Positions 13,197 through 25,857 are shown, counted from the first letter of the stretch. The stretch is DNA of 64,000 nucleotides from Polytrichum commune (GCA_950295325.1 OX485805.1:14245501-14309500); one strand, 5' to 3'. Made by a program: numbers and translations. The notes: a model not told the origin generated them from the letters alone.

Positions 13197-16100
13197 TGCA
13201 CATTTTTGAATTGTGAATTTTTGAATACGAGAATGAAGATCAAAATGTTTATGAATGCAACGTGGTTGCTTGATGTGGATGGGAAAAACAACCTACAGGA
13301 TGAGATGTTGGCACATTTACCTCAACATAAAGTTTGTAATGGCATGGGCAAAACGATGGGTCAACCACCTATATTTATGCGCACATCATGGAATCATAAT
13401 TGTACTGCTTACCTTAGTGCTATAAAATTCAACCATGCAAAATCCATCAAACATGTTTGGGAGGTCAATGGTTGTCTTCAATGTTTGGAAAATTTTGGAT
13501 ATAATTGAACGCTAATTTTTTATAAACACATTAATTAAATGCCAATCTATAATCAATTGTCAAACCGCTTAGTTTAATACACACAATAATATGATAAGCA
13601 CCAAATTAAAGCAAAAGACACTCATGGCTACCTATCCACATTCTATTGCCATGCTTAGTAATAATAGTTACAATTGCTTAATCGTAATTTGGAGCAACAA
13701 GGCTGAGTAACCAACTGGCAAGTGCCACATTGCCTCCTTATATACCGTAATCTTTTGAGTGTGTTGGTACTAAATGCCTATTGACTAACCAATCAAGCCA
13801 TTGCCACTAATGGTAGCAAAAAGCTAGGCCAATGAGCCTAAAACATGGTTAAAGAACAAGCCAAAATGAAACAATGGCCCCGTCAAAGTGGTTTCTTGAA
13901 GTTTGGGCAACCATCCAAAATCCCGACAGACAACCTATGTGCACATCAATCTCAATGGACCGAATGCACATATAGGAGTGGATATTTTTATACTAGGGTA
14001 CTTGAGGAAGATAACATCCAATGCACATGTTGGAAACCAAGAAATGTGTGCCACACCATCCCATGCACAAAAGTGTGAAATTTTCCCTTGAAATCGCATG
14101 ATTTCATGCTCGGTCCTTTAGAGGTCAAGGTTAATCATGGCAAGGTCACTCTCCTTACTTGTACACCTAGATGTGTCTGGCATACAACAAGGCTTGTAGT
14201 TTAGAATGGAAACCATCAGACATTTGTCATGATGAGATTGGACTATGGGGCTACAAAACAACAACACCCAAATAATAAAATTAAAAACATCAAAATAATT
14301 CCTAGTTCAACAATGAACATAATTGGGAGGGTCATAAATGTGTGTGAGGATGGATTCGATGGCCACAATATGGCCACATACCTAAGTTACCCAATACCAC
14401 CTATTAGAAATTGAATGACTCACTTAACCAAATAAATAAAATAAAATTATGTTTAATGTAATAACATGCTTAGTCAGTTGCAATGATGTGAGTAAAGCCA
14501 TGGTCCAACACCAAAAATACACGTGCTATAATTAGATTGAATTATGTGCTCATGATATATACATAATTGGGAGGATCTATATGATCATTTTCTTTTTAAA
14601 AGGAAACATTTATTTTCACCTCTAAGTAAATTTGCATGTCGAGTCCAATTTTGAAACTTTGAAGTGACAACCTTCATGGTTTACATTTGCCACCCATGTC
14701 GGATGATTCATGTGCCAACCAAGAATCGGACATGTTTGTAAAGGTGGAAGTGCCTACAATACGGGTACAAACCTTAGTCTAGAAGCATATCAATAATACA
14801 TCAACAACAAACACATGGTACAAAACCGATTCCTTAACCCCCTTACTTCCCAAGCAACCATCTTATGGTTGATGGATCATTTCCGCCCTACAATAACCCC
14901 TCCTACCTCATTCATCCACAATCAAGAATACAATGAATATCAAGCCAACAAGGATATTTACCCATATACACATAATTTGTGCAATTTGAAGATGATGAGA
15001 ATGTGTATAAAAATGTTGAAAAGGTGAAGTGGTTATATTTTCGTTCTATTGGGAGCTCATGTGAGGGTGTTCACTCCCATCAATAATTGCCACTCCAATG
15101 CAAAATCTGCATAAACATGAATGATGTTAATTTTGATAGATGTGGAATATTTCATGATGTCTTGTAATATTTTCTTCCTGCTCACATCAACCGTCCGATT
15201 TAACTTAAAGACACTCTTTAAATTTGAAGGAATTCTTTGCAACCATGTAGCTAGAAATATGGGACCATTTAGATACCCCAATTCAAGGTGGCTAGAGCAT
15301 TATGGTTTGTAGATTTTGGCCCAGGAATTTATAGAGGTGCTCAACTATTTGGTTCTTTCCATCTAGTGAATCACACAAGTATTCCGCTCAATTTCTAGGT
15401 GAATTGAATTGGTGAAAGATTCTTTATGGAAAGGGGGGGGGGTGGGGAGATAAAATATGGCTATTTCATGTTCACCCCTTTCATATTTGTATTGTTATAC
15501 GTTAAAAAAACATACAATGTTTCATACCCTATCTTATCCCCTACAAATAGCTCATCTCCCATGTTTCGGGATCCAATGGATATATCCCATTTTGACCCCA
15601 AAACTTGTCCATGAAAATCCCACAAACAATATTGAGTGAAATGCACTCAAAACAACCCTTTCATAGTCTTGCGAAGTCGGGGTTACGTTTAGACGCGAAC
15701 AAACTAACGTTCACTAATTAGTTGAGTGCTTTTGACAATGTCACCTATGTAGTGCAAAAGAAGAGAGAAATGAGCAAAGATGTGTTAACATCAACACAAA
15801 AGAAGCTCGTTAACCGCTCGGCTACTTCAAAATGTGCATTATGAGGGCTGACCAAGATGATTGTAACTAGGAATAACGATAAGAAGGAAAACAACAATGA
15901 GTTTATATTGGTGAGGAGGAAGAAATGAAGAGGGAGGGTCAAGTGAAAAACACCAAATATTATACTATATATTTTATCTAATTTTACGTTTACTGTCCTA
16001 CTTGGATGGTTTCGGATCTAAGAATTGAATACTTAAATATTTTCAATTTTTTTTGTAATGAACTTGAAATTGATTATTTTTTGAAATTCTTTCACTAAAT

Positions 16101-17157
16101 TTTATTAGTATGAAAATATACTTTCTGGTATTTTGTATTTTATGAAATTATATAAATTCCGTTGAAGCCGTCTTGGTAGGATGGTATTAAAGATAAGATA
16201 CATGAGGTATTCAATAACGATAGATTGGATGGAGGTAAAAGTTTATCGATGTTTGTGTTTGTCACGTGCAACGAAACAAGTTGTGTCATGTTAGTGGAAT
16301 AAGTCAATGAATGGCTCCCGGGATTCCAACAGTGAGAACAGTTAGTTAAGGAATCATCAAAGAGAGGGAATTATTATATACGAGTATACCTCTCAGTCAT
16401 CCAACATAAAAGCCTTCAAACAATATGCAACCCAAGGTTATTTTCACAATTAATGTTGACATCATAAATAGTTTTAAAGACCTTGAGTTAACCTATTCGA
16501 GGTCATTTGAGATGAATCAACAATCAACCATTCAAGTTTTGATGTTGGTTGAGAGGTACAGTCATATACAATAATTAGTTCTCTCCCATAACCATCCAAT
16601 CCAAAAGTATATTAATGCAATATTGACTGAGTTGGGGGGTGTGAACTTTCCCACCGACCATTCACCACTTTGTAAAGACATTGTCTGTACTCCGCTCGGA
16701 TGTAACTTCATGGAAGCTTCACAACATCCATGTTCAAGATTGTGCTTTAAACCCTAAAAGATTTTAGAATGTTCGTACCTATGTTTTATATTGTTAGGTT
16801 TCATGAGATTTTGCATGTTGGCTACACAATGGTAGAGTATCACTTGGTTTTTTCATTTTGTTTCATCCAACAACTTTTAAATTGGCGATACATTATAATT
16901 TTTCCTGAAAATTTTGAAGTTAGGTCAGAAAGGGGAGGACTAAGATAGCATATGTGTTGGCAACAACAAAGGTATGTACGTGGCAATTGATGCACAATTG
17001 ACAATGACCTACCAAACCATGTTCCACCATTGATTTGTTTTGCTCTTTCTTTTTCAATTTTGGTTCTCAAGGAAGAGAAAACCACCACATTGTAATTTTT
17101 GGTGAAATTTTATAGTTATTCATCTCAAACTTTGGTTTTACATGTTAAGGGGAGCTA
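13197..17157. other. Intergenic, no gene recognised
   Basis: Short open frames only. A G-run occurs near 15430. No domain, tandem array or paired inverted repeats were noticed. Confidence 0.4.
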
Positions 17158-17412
17158 GCAAGGGTTGCGACACTAGTGGCTGAGTATATTTCTGAATGTG
17201 TGAAGCTAGCTGAAATACCTACGGTACTCATATTGAGAAGTGTGGAAGATGAGAGAGTTTTTAGCATGTAGCATATGTGTCAAAAACACTCTCAAAAACA
17301 TGTTGACCAACCATATGGAGTGTTCAGTGAAGTTGTTTGCTCAAAAACTCTACACATTGTAGAACTTCCCATATTAAGATGTCATAGTTGACTAGAAGTT
17401 GGAAACACTAGG
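17158..17412. repeat. Dispersed repeat, copy 1 (partner at 29866-30115)
   Basis: About 250 bp aligns in the same orientation with 29866-30115. Shared phrases include GAATGTGTGAAGCTAGCT, GGAGTGTTCAGTGAAGTTGT and ACTAGAAGTTGGAAAC. By eye the copies are about 80% identical with small indels. The second copy directly follows the decayed hAT-like transposase gene, so the repeat may be the 3' end of that element family. Confidence 0.7.
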
Positions 17413-17743
17413 CGTATTCCCTTCGACCCAGTAGCCAACCTAAATCCATAAGAAGTGGTATATGACCAACTCGCATACAAAGCTCACACATTGTCTTGCA
17501 ATCAGGGTTAGTTCTTTTTAACCAAATGGAAGGGACAGCTCAGGCAGTGGATGAGCATTCAAGGTACATAACAGAATCAACATGTACACAAAATTTGATT
17601 GCACAAAATCTGCTCACAAAGGTTGATCATCGATTATGTCATTGCAAGAAACAGGGCACCCTATCAACGATTCTATCCATTCCAGAAGCACATGTTGCAG
17701 ATTTGAAAAAAAGTAACAACCTTATGCTAAAAGTATGTGCACT

Positions 17744-17873
17744 CATAACATTATTCAGATCCATAACAGTATTCTGCGGGACTGACAGTATTCCAGGGAA
17801 TATTCTAGGGAATATATTCCCTGGAATACTGTCAGTCCCGCAGAACACTATTATGGATCTGAATAATGTTATG
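17744..17873. ncRNA. Long near-perfect hairpin, candidate small-RNA precursor or foldback element
   Basis: The left arm (17744-17805, 62 nt) and right arm (17810-17873, 64 nt) are inverted complements around a 4-nt loop at 17806-17809. Only two mismatched positions and one 2-nt bulge near the loop break the pairing. As read on the plus strand the mismatches are C/A and A/C. In a minus-strand transcript both become G-U wobble pairs, so the minus-strand RNA would fold without a true mismatch. The arms contain the phrase TTCTGCGGGACTGACAG. The structure has the size of a plant microRNA or young siRNA hairpin, but also fits a small foldback insertion. No expression evidence is available. Confidence 0.45.
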
Positions 17874-17884
17874 CTCCACAGCAG

Positions 17885-17912
17885 TACACTAAATATGATA
17901 TTTAGTGTGACT
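17885..17912. repeat. Solo CACTA-like terminal palindrome
   Basis: The palindromic phrase ACACTAAATATGATATTTAG followed by TGT matches the terminal sequence of the 22666-23043 element. No second end was found at a plausible distance, so this is a fragment. Confidence 0.5.
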
Positions 17913-18587
17913 TACTATTTGAAATTACACAATGATAGAAACAAATAGCACCGTTGGCAAGCTGCCCTTGTTCTGTCTTGCATGACTCCTCCGAGCTCAT
18001 CAGGACCTTTTAATGCTTAGCAGCTGCTGCTGATCAGTAACCTCCAAGGTAGAATCCATAAAAGAGAATTTCCATCATCCCTGTCTGGTCACGTGGATCA
18101 CATATATTTGTTAGGCTTCTTAATAACGAGTGTTAGAAACTCTGGTCTACTCAAATCAAATGGTTGTGCTTGTACTATTGCTTATAATTTTAATAGAACA
18201 GTGGACATTACAAGACACGTCTACCATTTCCATTTCCTTATTAGTCCGGTGAAACGAAATCCCGCAAACAGCAGACACAAAATTACCACACCTACTTGTC
18301 AGACGGTCAATTTTTAGTGTACCACAGCATACTCAATAACCATCCAACGAACGAATTCACAGAACACGTTGTGTTTTACATTATTGGAATGCTTGATTCG
18401 AACTGATAACCTAAAAGCAACGTATGGCAGTCTACATACGGGAAACTTTTCACGCATAACACATGCAAATGTATAGAGGGTTCATTGTTACACTCTGCCT
18501 GTTCGTTACTTCCTCATAAAGTAAGGACAAATGTGAAGGGAAGAAAATAAGGTGGGTAGGTAAGTAACCTGCGGTACAACATGGCCT

Positions 18588-20362
18588 TCACTTGGGCACT
18601 TCAAGACTGAGCTTCAGACCTTGCTGCAAGACATCTTCACAAGTGGCGAGTGTCTTTGCTGTCACCGGAAACTTCTCACCATTAATAGTGAACTCTAGAC
18701 TGATCTCCCTACCTTGTTTCAAAATCTCATCAAAACAGGAGACCATCGTGGATGTCATGACAAGCTTAGTAGAAAACCCCTCTTCAAATTTTGGCACTAA
18801 GATCACCGTGGTAGAGTCAGAAACGCTCAATTCCCATCGTTGCTCAGTTATTTCGTTCAGTGCAGAAACGATCGGTGGTGTAAATCGAAGGTTTGAAGCA
18901 CGTTGGGGGTTGGAGGGGTGTCCATTCACAACCACATTCTGTTGTTCCGTAAGGTTGATCGACTCGTCCATGGGTCGATCAGCAGGAGGTGTGGTTGGTA
19001 CATTCGAACCCAGAACTACTCCCAGTTCCTCAGGCGGTGGAGAAGTGATAGGAGGCAATGCCAAGGGAATTGGAACTCTAGTTTCCAGGTATGTCGTTAC
19101 AGGTCCTGTGTGCGTGGTGTAATCTGTACTTAACCTGTCACGGCATTCTAGACCCGGAAGTGCTCCGGTAGCTGGTAACTCAGAGCCTGCCATACGGTCT
19201 GTAGAGATTACAACATCAGCATGTTAAATTGTTAAAAAGTACCCCAGAGTAGCAACTATTTGTAGCACCGGATTGGAAGCTTCTATAACATTTCTAAAAA
19301 GCACTATTTTGGAGCTGCTTTCATACATAAGCATTTTGAAGAGTACAAAGTCTAAGAAATTTTATAAATATTTGTGGAATGCAACCAAAAACCCAGGGGG
19401 TCTGGATGGTAATGCTTCATTTACATAACAATGAATACCTCCTCTCAATGGCTTATTTCTTTCTAAGCATGTTGCTCCTCTTTGCGAAATAAAAAAATCA
19501 TCAATTCATTAGAATCATCAGAAGTGATTTAGAAAGAGCTGTTGTAAAGAGGAAGTACCTTGCAGATCTCCTTGAAGCTGGTGGGAAGTCGTTCCAGCTT
19601 GGCCGATGCCGGAGCAGTCTCCAAACCCAAAATAGGAATCAAGCTCTGAGATATCGAAGTCGCTAATGCCCTCTGGCGTGCGATTATTCTGCACGACACC
19701 ATCATCGGGCGCTCCTGACGACACGGAGTTCTCGACTGAAAATGCACCACAGCTATAGGGTTGAATTTCAGGTACACTTTCGATCCGCCGCTTCCGCCGC
19801 GCCTTCCAGCTTGCAGACGATGGAGAAGCAGAAGCTTCCAGAAACCCCTCCGCCTTCTCTTTCACCCATTCTTCCTTCCTTTTGTCATCTTCAAAAGAAC
19901 CAAGGGGCGGAAGGAGTGGTCCGAGCAGAGTTTTCAATGTATTCTCCTTGGCAGCCTCTAACCTATCGTAATAGAAGCATGCAATCAAATACACATCTGC
20001 AGCTTCTTCAGCAAGATCATACTGACCGAGGTTTAGCTGCTTCGAATTCTGTTTCAGTCGTACCTCAAACTTCACATGCTCAGGTCCACACATGTGGCGA
20101 GACTTTCTCTTACAGGGTTGTCTGTGTACACCTTGGTAAGACTGGTAACCTGCATCGTCCAATTCACTTATCGACCTTTTCCGTTTCCTTGTAGATAATA
20201 TTCTGTGCGTGGCTAAAATCTCATGGTGCTTGCTAACGGGCTTACAGATGAGAGTGTCACCATGCTCTGTACTGAAGCTAGTATAACGTGCTGGTGGCAA
20301 CCATTCGAGGTTGTCAAGATGTTCAAAACTAGGTAAGTCGGGTAAGTCGGTTAGATGCTGGC
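18588..20362 (-). CDS. Divergent AP2-like domain protein, two exons visible, 5' end unresolved
   Basis: Two minus-strand exons join in frame. The upstream one runs from 20362 (after a TTCAG acceptor) to 19559 (before GTACTT). The last one runs from 19198 (after CTCTACAG) to the TGA at 18588. Exon 1 carries basic RKRKRS and then a region resembling an AP2/ERF domain: YQGVHRQPCKRKS, FEVRLKQ, LNLGQYDLAEEAADVYLIA. Its AEEAA block and LG turn match the family, while the usual tryptophans are missing and a loop is inserted. A second basic stretch (WKARRKRRIES) follows. Exon 2 ends in three related segments (ALNEITEQRWELSV, CFDEILKQGREISLEF, CEDVLQQGLKLSLEV). If the AP2 reading is right, the product is a nuclear DNA-binding protein. 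No ATG fits upstream: the frame meets a TAG just before a good donor at about 20498, so the first exon is missing from this model. The gene could be partial or decayed at its start. Confidence 0.55.
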
Positions 20363-21495
20363 CTGAACAAGAAAAATCCGGTGCTAAATTCTTTAATTGA
20401 TTCTCAATTGATAAATATATCCCTAGATTTAGCAATTGAGAATCTATTAAGGAATCGAACCCGAACCTTTCCTTTGGCAGGCAACTAATGTTCTTACCTG
20501 TCACGACCTACGCAGGGATGTTACACACAGCGGCAAAAGTAGCAGCGGCAAGAGCTTGACAACTGATCAGAGCAAGGATCCAGCCAAGCCTCTGCCAAAT
20601 GGAGGGAGGCTTGGCTGAACGACACACAATCTCCGGCGTCTACGTGTTCAGGAAACTCTTGTTGGCTTGTGCAAAGGAAATGGTGTGAATGATTGTCTGA
20701 AGAAACCCCCTCTGCTTTAGGTCTCTTGATGGTGGTGGAGGACGAGGAGGGAACGGAGTGGGAAGCCTAGAGAGAATCCTACGATCTTAGGAGGGACATG
20801 AACAGCGAGCTACGTTGATTTTTCACAAAGTTTCTTCGCATCGCTCGTGCCAAACATCGTTCAACCAGGTCTGCCTGCTCTCTTATGTGACGTAGACATC
20901 TCAAATACTAGAGCGAGGGCCTGTTCATACGGGTCCCATGTCCCAAGTCACGTGAGCTCAACTCGTGCAATCTTAGCCGTTCAGAGCATGGAAGTTGGGA
21001 CTTAGCACTTCACACAGGGTCACAAGTATGACATGGATGCATACATGGCAACATTTTTTGGAGGTGGTGGCTCGGGTTTAGGTTTTCTAGTGTCTTTGGG
21101 CACTTTGGAAAGGAAGTGGATTTATTTGAGGTAAAGAAGATGTAACTTGAGAGCTTTGATAATTCTAGGGCATATTTGAGAGCAAGAGCTCTTATTTGTG
21201 GTAAATAAAATTTGACTTGTGTGATTTGAGAGTCTAAAAAACCCATTTGACACCTCGAGAGCATTTTTGAGTTGAAATGGACCTTATTTGAGTGGATTAG
21301 AGTAAAAGCACAAAGTTTGAAGGCAAGAGGGTTCGTTGGAGATTGAAAGGGTCTTATTCAAATGCATTGAATTGCAAGGGGATGTATTTGAATATGACTT
21401 GAGTGTTTGAGGACTTCTTCGAGGGCATTGAACGTATTTGGAGCTTGAAATGATCTTACTTGGGTCATTTGAGTGTTCCAACGTTTACTTAAGAG
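20363..21495. other. Upstream region of the AP2-like gene; no further gene
   Basis: A candidate donor (CGTGACAG followed by GTAAGAAC on the minus strand) lies at about 20498, so part of this stretch may be intron and 5' exon. No start codon could be connected to it. Beyond 21000 the sequence turns into the degenerate repeat region. Confidence 0.35.
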
Positions 21496-21720
21496 ATAGG
21501 CTAATCGTTTGAATTCAAGATGAACATACTTGAGTGTTTTGAGGGATTTAAGTGTTGGAAAGGAGATGTGAGGAATAAGCTACACATATGGACGCAAGAG
21601 AAGCATACTTGAGTGTTTTGGGTGATTTGAGTATTGGAAAACACGTTTGAGGGATAAGGCTAATCATTTGAGATCAAAAGGAACATAATTTAAGAGTCTA
21701 AAATGCATTTTCAAAGAAGG
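21496..21720. repeat. Degenerate tandem repeat, period about 80 bp
   Basis: The phrase CATACTTGAGTGTTTTG recurs near 21524 and 21605, with a worn third copy near 21684. Related TTTGAG-rich text extends back to about 21050, giving a loosely periodic, purine-rich region just before the copia gag remnant. Confidence 0.55.
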
Positions 21721-21805
21721 ACGACTCATTTAAGAGCATTGGGGCCTCATTTGCAAATTTTGAGCGTACATACCCATTCTTTGAGGCATATTTTAAGAGC
21801 GAAAG

Positions 21806-22058
21806 AGCCAAAGTCATGAACAAGTCCCACGGAGAGAAATTTAGCCTTTGGAAGTTCAAAATAGAGATGGTTTTAGCTTTCATGGACCTTTGGGTTATTG
21901 TGGACGGATCCAAGAAGGTTCCACATTCCAATGCAGATCCCAAAGTGTTGAAGGAGTACCAAAGGTGCATCAAGAAGGCCATGTCCATCATCAGCCTCAA
22001 CTTGGCAACCAAGCAAGTTACGTACGTCAAAAGTTGTAAAGGACCCACGGAGGCATGA
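21806..22058 (+). pseudogene. Ty1/copia gag N-terminal fragment
   Basis: About 80 codons read as the start of a copia-type gag polyprotein: FSLWKFKIEMVLAFMDLW, then IVDGSKK, then SNADPKVLKEYQRCIKKAMS and a SCKGPTEA phrase. The W-K-F-K-M-like and ADPK...EY motifs are typical of this family. The frame stops directly after PTEA, where an intact gag would continue, and no pol follows. This is a truncated remnant. Confidence 0.75.
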
Positions 22059-22665
22059 GAAACAATAAGGTTAGAATAAGAGCACAACGTTGGTCCGAGA
22101 GGGATAAAAGTTATTTCACATTGTTTGTATGAACCAAAGAAGAGAAGAAAAACAATAAAATGCAAAGCAAGGGGAGCATGAGACCATCTCAAATCAAGCA
22201 TTGTTCATATGCTTTTGTGTATGTGTTCTTGCTTGTGCATTCCCATCTCTAGTCCTATTGGCTTCCAATACATTTCATTTTAAAAGATAGTGATGCTCCA
22301 AAGTGATCTTGAAACTCTTAGAAGGTCACTAAGACTTGAAGAAGGAACCAATTTGTTTGCTCATGGATGTTGCTTATTGTAAAAAACAACCCTCTTAAAA
22401 AATATGGGCAACACCCAAACCAAACACGCTTTACACAAGTTAAAACAACCACAGATTTGCATACAATAACATTGCCCAAGTTATGTAATTTTAACATAGA
22501 GTTGGTACCTTGTTCTTCTTCATGTGTGCAATGAAAAATCTAAATTTGACAGGTTATATGACCACACGACGTGCCTATGTGATGTATTCTCTATGTTTAT
22601 AACATTTCCTTTAAAAAAATTTTATGGGTTCCATCCAATTTCTTTCAAAATGAAAATCAAATCAA
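22059..22665. other. Intergenic, no gene recognised
   Basis: No coding or repeat feature beyond general AT-richness was seen between the gag remnant and the following transposon. Confidence 0.4.
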
Positions 22666-23043
22666 TACACTAAATATGATATTTAGTGTCACCAATTCTA
22701 ATTGTCTTGCTCAATACTAATTGTAAATTGCAGTGTAGTGTCACCAACACCACATTTTAACCCAACAGTATTTGTCATTCCCTATAAGTTTTTGGGGGGA
22801 TTATAGACTAATAGTGTTGCAATTATTATCACTTACCCAATGTTTTTTCATCCAAATTCCAATCATCCATGACAATATTTCATCACGAGTTGCTGACAAG
22901 AGAAGGTAGGGTTTTGGCCAGTGGATGAACTCATCCATCATCCATGACAATATTTGTTCACTTATCAATAAGAAGTGTCATCCAAAAAATTACCATAGTG
23001 AGATAAAATGCCATATGGTGCTAAATATCATATTTAGTGTAGT
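22666..23043. mobile_element. CACTA-like non-autonomous element, 378 bp, complete copy
   Basis: Both ends carry the same palindromic sequence in inverted orientation: TACACTAAATATGATATTTAG on the left and CTAAATATCATATTTAGTGT followed by AGT on the right. Read inward from the right end it starts ACTACACTAAATATGA, close to the CACTA superfamily terminus. Related copies lie at 54439-54738, 55496-55897 and 34985-35190, sharing internal phrases such as AAACCCTACCTTCTCTTGTC. It has no coding capacity and would depend on a transposase in trans. Confidence 0.7.
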
Positions 23044-25857
23044 TGCCCCAGCTTGAGAAAATAATTGATATGTAAGTAACTAGGCTAAGTCCAATTTTAG
23101 AATTATAACATGTTGAATTCAATCATAGGATTTTTTTATAGGCTTGTATCAGATGATTCACCGATAGAATATGTAGAGTTCATTATCATAACATTATAGC
23201 AACTGTTATAAACATATGGCCATTATTCAACATCAAATTGTGTAGATTTGACATCAAGGAATTATTAATTTTTATCATATTTTAATGGCATAACATTCAA
23301 GTAATCATAAACGATTCACATATATGAATGAAAGCATGTTAAAGATGACCAAAAAATGTTCCATTATCCTAAAACCATAGTTTCCTTGATCGAACACCTA
23401 AAAATAATAGTGAAGTGTTGTTTAAATTGAACTTTTTATTATGGTACCTCCTATTGTTGTCTTAAGTCTAAACATGTAGAACACCAAGATCATTTTTTCA
23501 AAACTTATCAAGAAAGTAATGCTAAATAGAGAGGCTTAATATGGTTGAACATATATTTCACAACCTTACCAATTTGAAGGGTTTTTTTTTTCTTCATATT
23601 CCTTATTTGAATTATAAGCTAGAGATCATCGTCAATATTTTTGTACAAAATCATCAATACATTCTAATTTATTGTATTCTTAACTATTATTTGATAATAC
23701 TTGTTCAATATCACCAATTGCAAACCACTTACAACATTGTCTAAAATACATAGACTTAGATAGATAGATAGATAGATATGTCAACAAGAAATGTTTGGCT
23801 TTGCAAACCAATATGTATTCTACATGTTTATAATTTTTTTTAAGAATCCAAGCTAATACATAGTATCGAATCACTTTCACTTAAACCTATGCAAAGATCA
23901 AGAGTTCTTCATTTATTGTGCTTGCACCTATCTCCCATTAACTTTAGGTGCATTAGAAATGTATTGACGGATTCCCCCATGGAATTGAAGCAATCAAAAA
24001 CTTCAAAGTTTGAAAATATGTCTAGATTTACTTAAATATAGGTTACTTCAAACATCCAACAATTAAATGTACTCAAATTTTGTTGACATGAAGTGTTTTT
24101 TCTTCGTATGTCTTTGTAATGTAGTTGGTTTTCACATACAAGCGGTCAATCACAAAACATGTTGTTTATAGTAGGTTGAATTACCCTCAACCAAAAGGGT
24201 GGTATGAAGATTTCAACCTCATTGTAATCCACCCAAGGTCAAGATAGGGTTAATAAAGGCGGGCACCCACAACTACAAACGATCCAACAATACCATCCCA
24301 GCTATTGGCTATTGAAATTAAACATGCAACACACAACAATGCACGTGATAAGCAATACTTAGACCTAACCATCATACATGTACTATGTGTCAATAGACAA
24401 GCATGATTCTTCACCCCCTAATGAAAAATGTAGAATACAAATGTTAATGTTGGTAATTAAAAACTTATCGCAACATGTAACTCCAAATGGTAACCCACAC
24501 TAATTATACAAAACAATGTAATTGTGTTCACATATTGCCACAACAAACAAACGAAGAAAACTATCCAAAAGAAACACACAAAATATTATCCACTCATATA
24601 AGCCTTTAGAATTGTGGGATGATGCACCAAGTAGTGAATTTTATTGTGCATACATAACGCTTAATTATCACAAGAGCGTATCTTTCCCACTCTCACATAG
24701 TATAGTGCAACATTTCGGATTGCAAATGGACATCATATAGTATCGTCAATTAATACTTTACAAAGTTCGATATAACAGCTAATGGATTAAAGATAGAACA
24801 AAAGCATAAGCATAGCAATTTGACATTGGTCACATAATGACACACATAAGAATATTAGTGGTACCTCATTGTTACATAGGTCCCAATGGATGTAGTCTTC
24901 GACACTAAAATTTCTCACACAATTCTCCAATTTCATATTCAATATAGAAATGCTTTACTCTGCTCTCTTTTAAAATTACTAAAGTATCCCATGTCCACCA
25001 TAATTGAAAGAGGATGGAAAACCCTAGGTTGAATAATATCATGCCCAAGTTTGATTCTATGAATACCAAATATTGTAACTTATGTGAGAGCGTGGGACAC
25101 ACGACTAGTCCCCTTTAGGTGAACCGGCCAAAAATTGTACACCTCGTATTTTAATCTTGAAAAATCGAACCAAGAAGCATCTAGAACAATCGGTACAATT
25201 GAGAAGTCAAAAAATCTTAAGAAACGTAACCTACCCATACTTTCCAAATGTATGTGTTAGAGCACCTCCACTCATGGAGGAAGGCCCAAATATGTATATC
25301 ATGGTTTATAGGGCCCGCTCCTAACATGGGGTTGGAATGCTCAAAGAGAAGACCACTCCCAATGCGTCCCCACCTTCCATACAACCATCGCCACTAAATA
25401 AAAGGCCGTTATGTATCATATTACAACCGATTCTCCCTGGGGCCCACCTTTAAACATGCCTCCTACCTATCCAATGGTGAGCTGGACCCAAAACTTAACT
25501 TTGATGTTCATCCAAATATTGAATGAATTCACCCCAATACACACATACATCCATCGTGCATATTATGCAATCGTTTTTTCGCACTCTACATACTATATTA
25601 GGTAAGAAAATGGAGTTGGGTTACATCATGTTAAGAAACTTATGTGTTTTTAATGTTGGGCATTTGTTAAATTTTGATCACCACATAGTTGTGCAAATAT
25701 GGATGAAGGTATTTTTTTCATTTGGATAGGATGTCATATTGAACTTTATCAATAAATAATCTACGCCATTTGTAGATGATGGATTTGCCTCTTGGTAAGC
25801 ACTAATTTCCATTTTCTACACATAAATGAGTTGTATTTTGAACTAATCAACCTTAAA
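23044..25857. other. Intergenic, no gene recognised
   Basis: A GATA microsatellite lies near 23757-23777. The phrase TTAGAGCACCTCCACTC at about 25257 looks like the end of a Tourist/Harbinger element but no partner end was found. Otherwise AT-rich with short open frames. Confidence 0.35.

Noticed and set aside
17496-17948. 150-codon open frame across the hairpin
   Set aside because: Its second half is the hairpin read through both arms, so the length is a by-product of the inverted repeat. No domain or splice context supports a protein.
19742-20194. 150-codon plus-strand frame
   Set aside because: It is antisense to the AP2-like exon, which has splice sites and domain text on the minus strand.
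20425-20470. tRNA-like T-arm sequence (GGTTCGGGTTCGATTCC on the minus strand)
   Set aside because: The TTCGATTCC phrase looks like a B box, but the five-base T-stem does not pair well and no acceptor, D-arm or anticodon arm could be placed around it. It lies in the probable intron of the AP2-like gene.
25257-25275. Possible Tourist-type terminus TTAGAGCACCTCCACTC
   Set aside because: It resembles a known style of Harbinger end and lies 600 bp from the Myb-like fragment, but I found no inverted partner, so no element is called.
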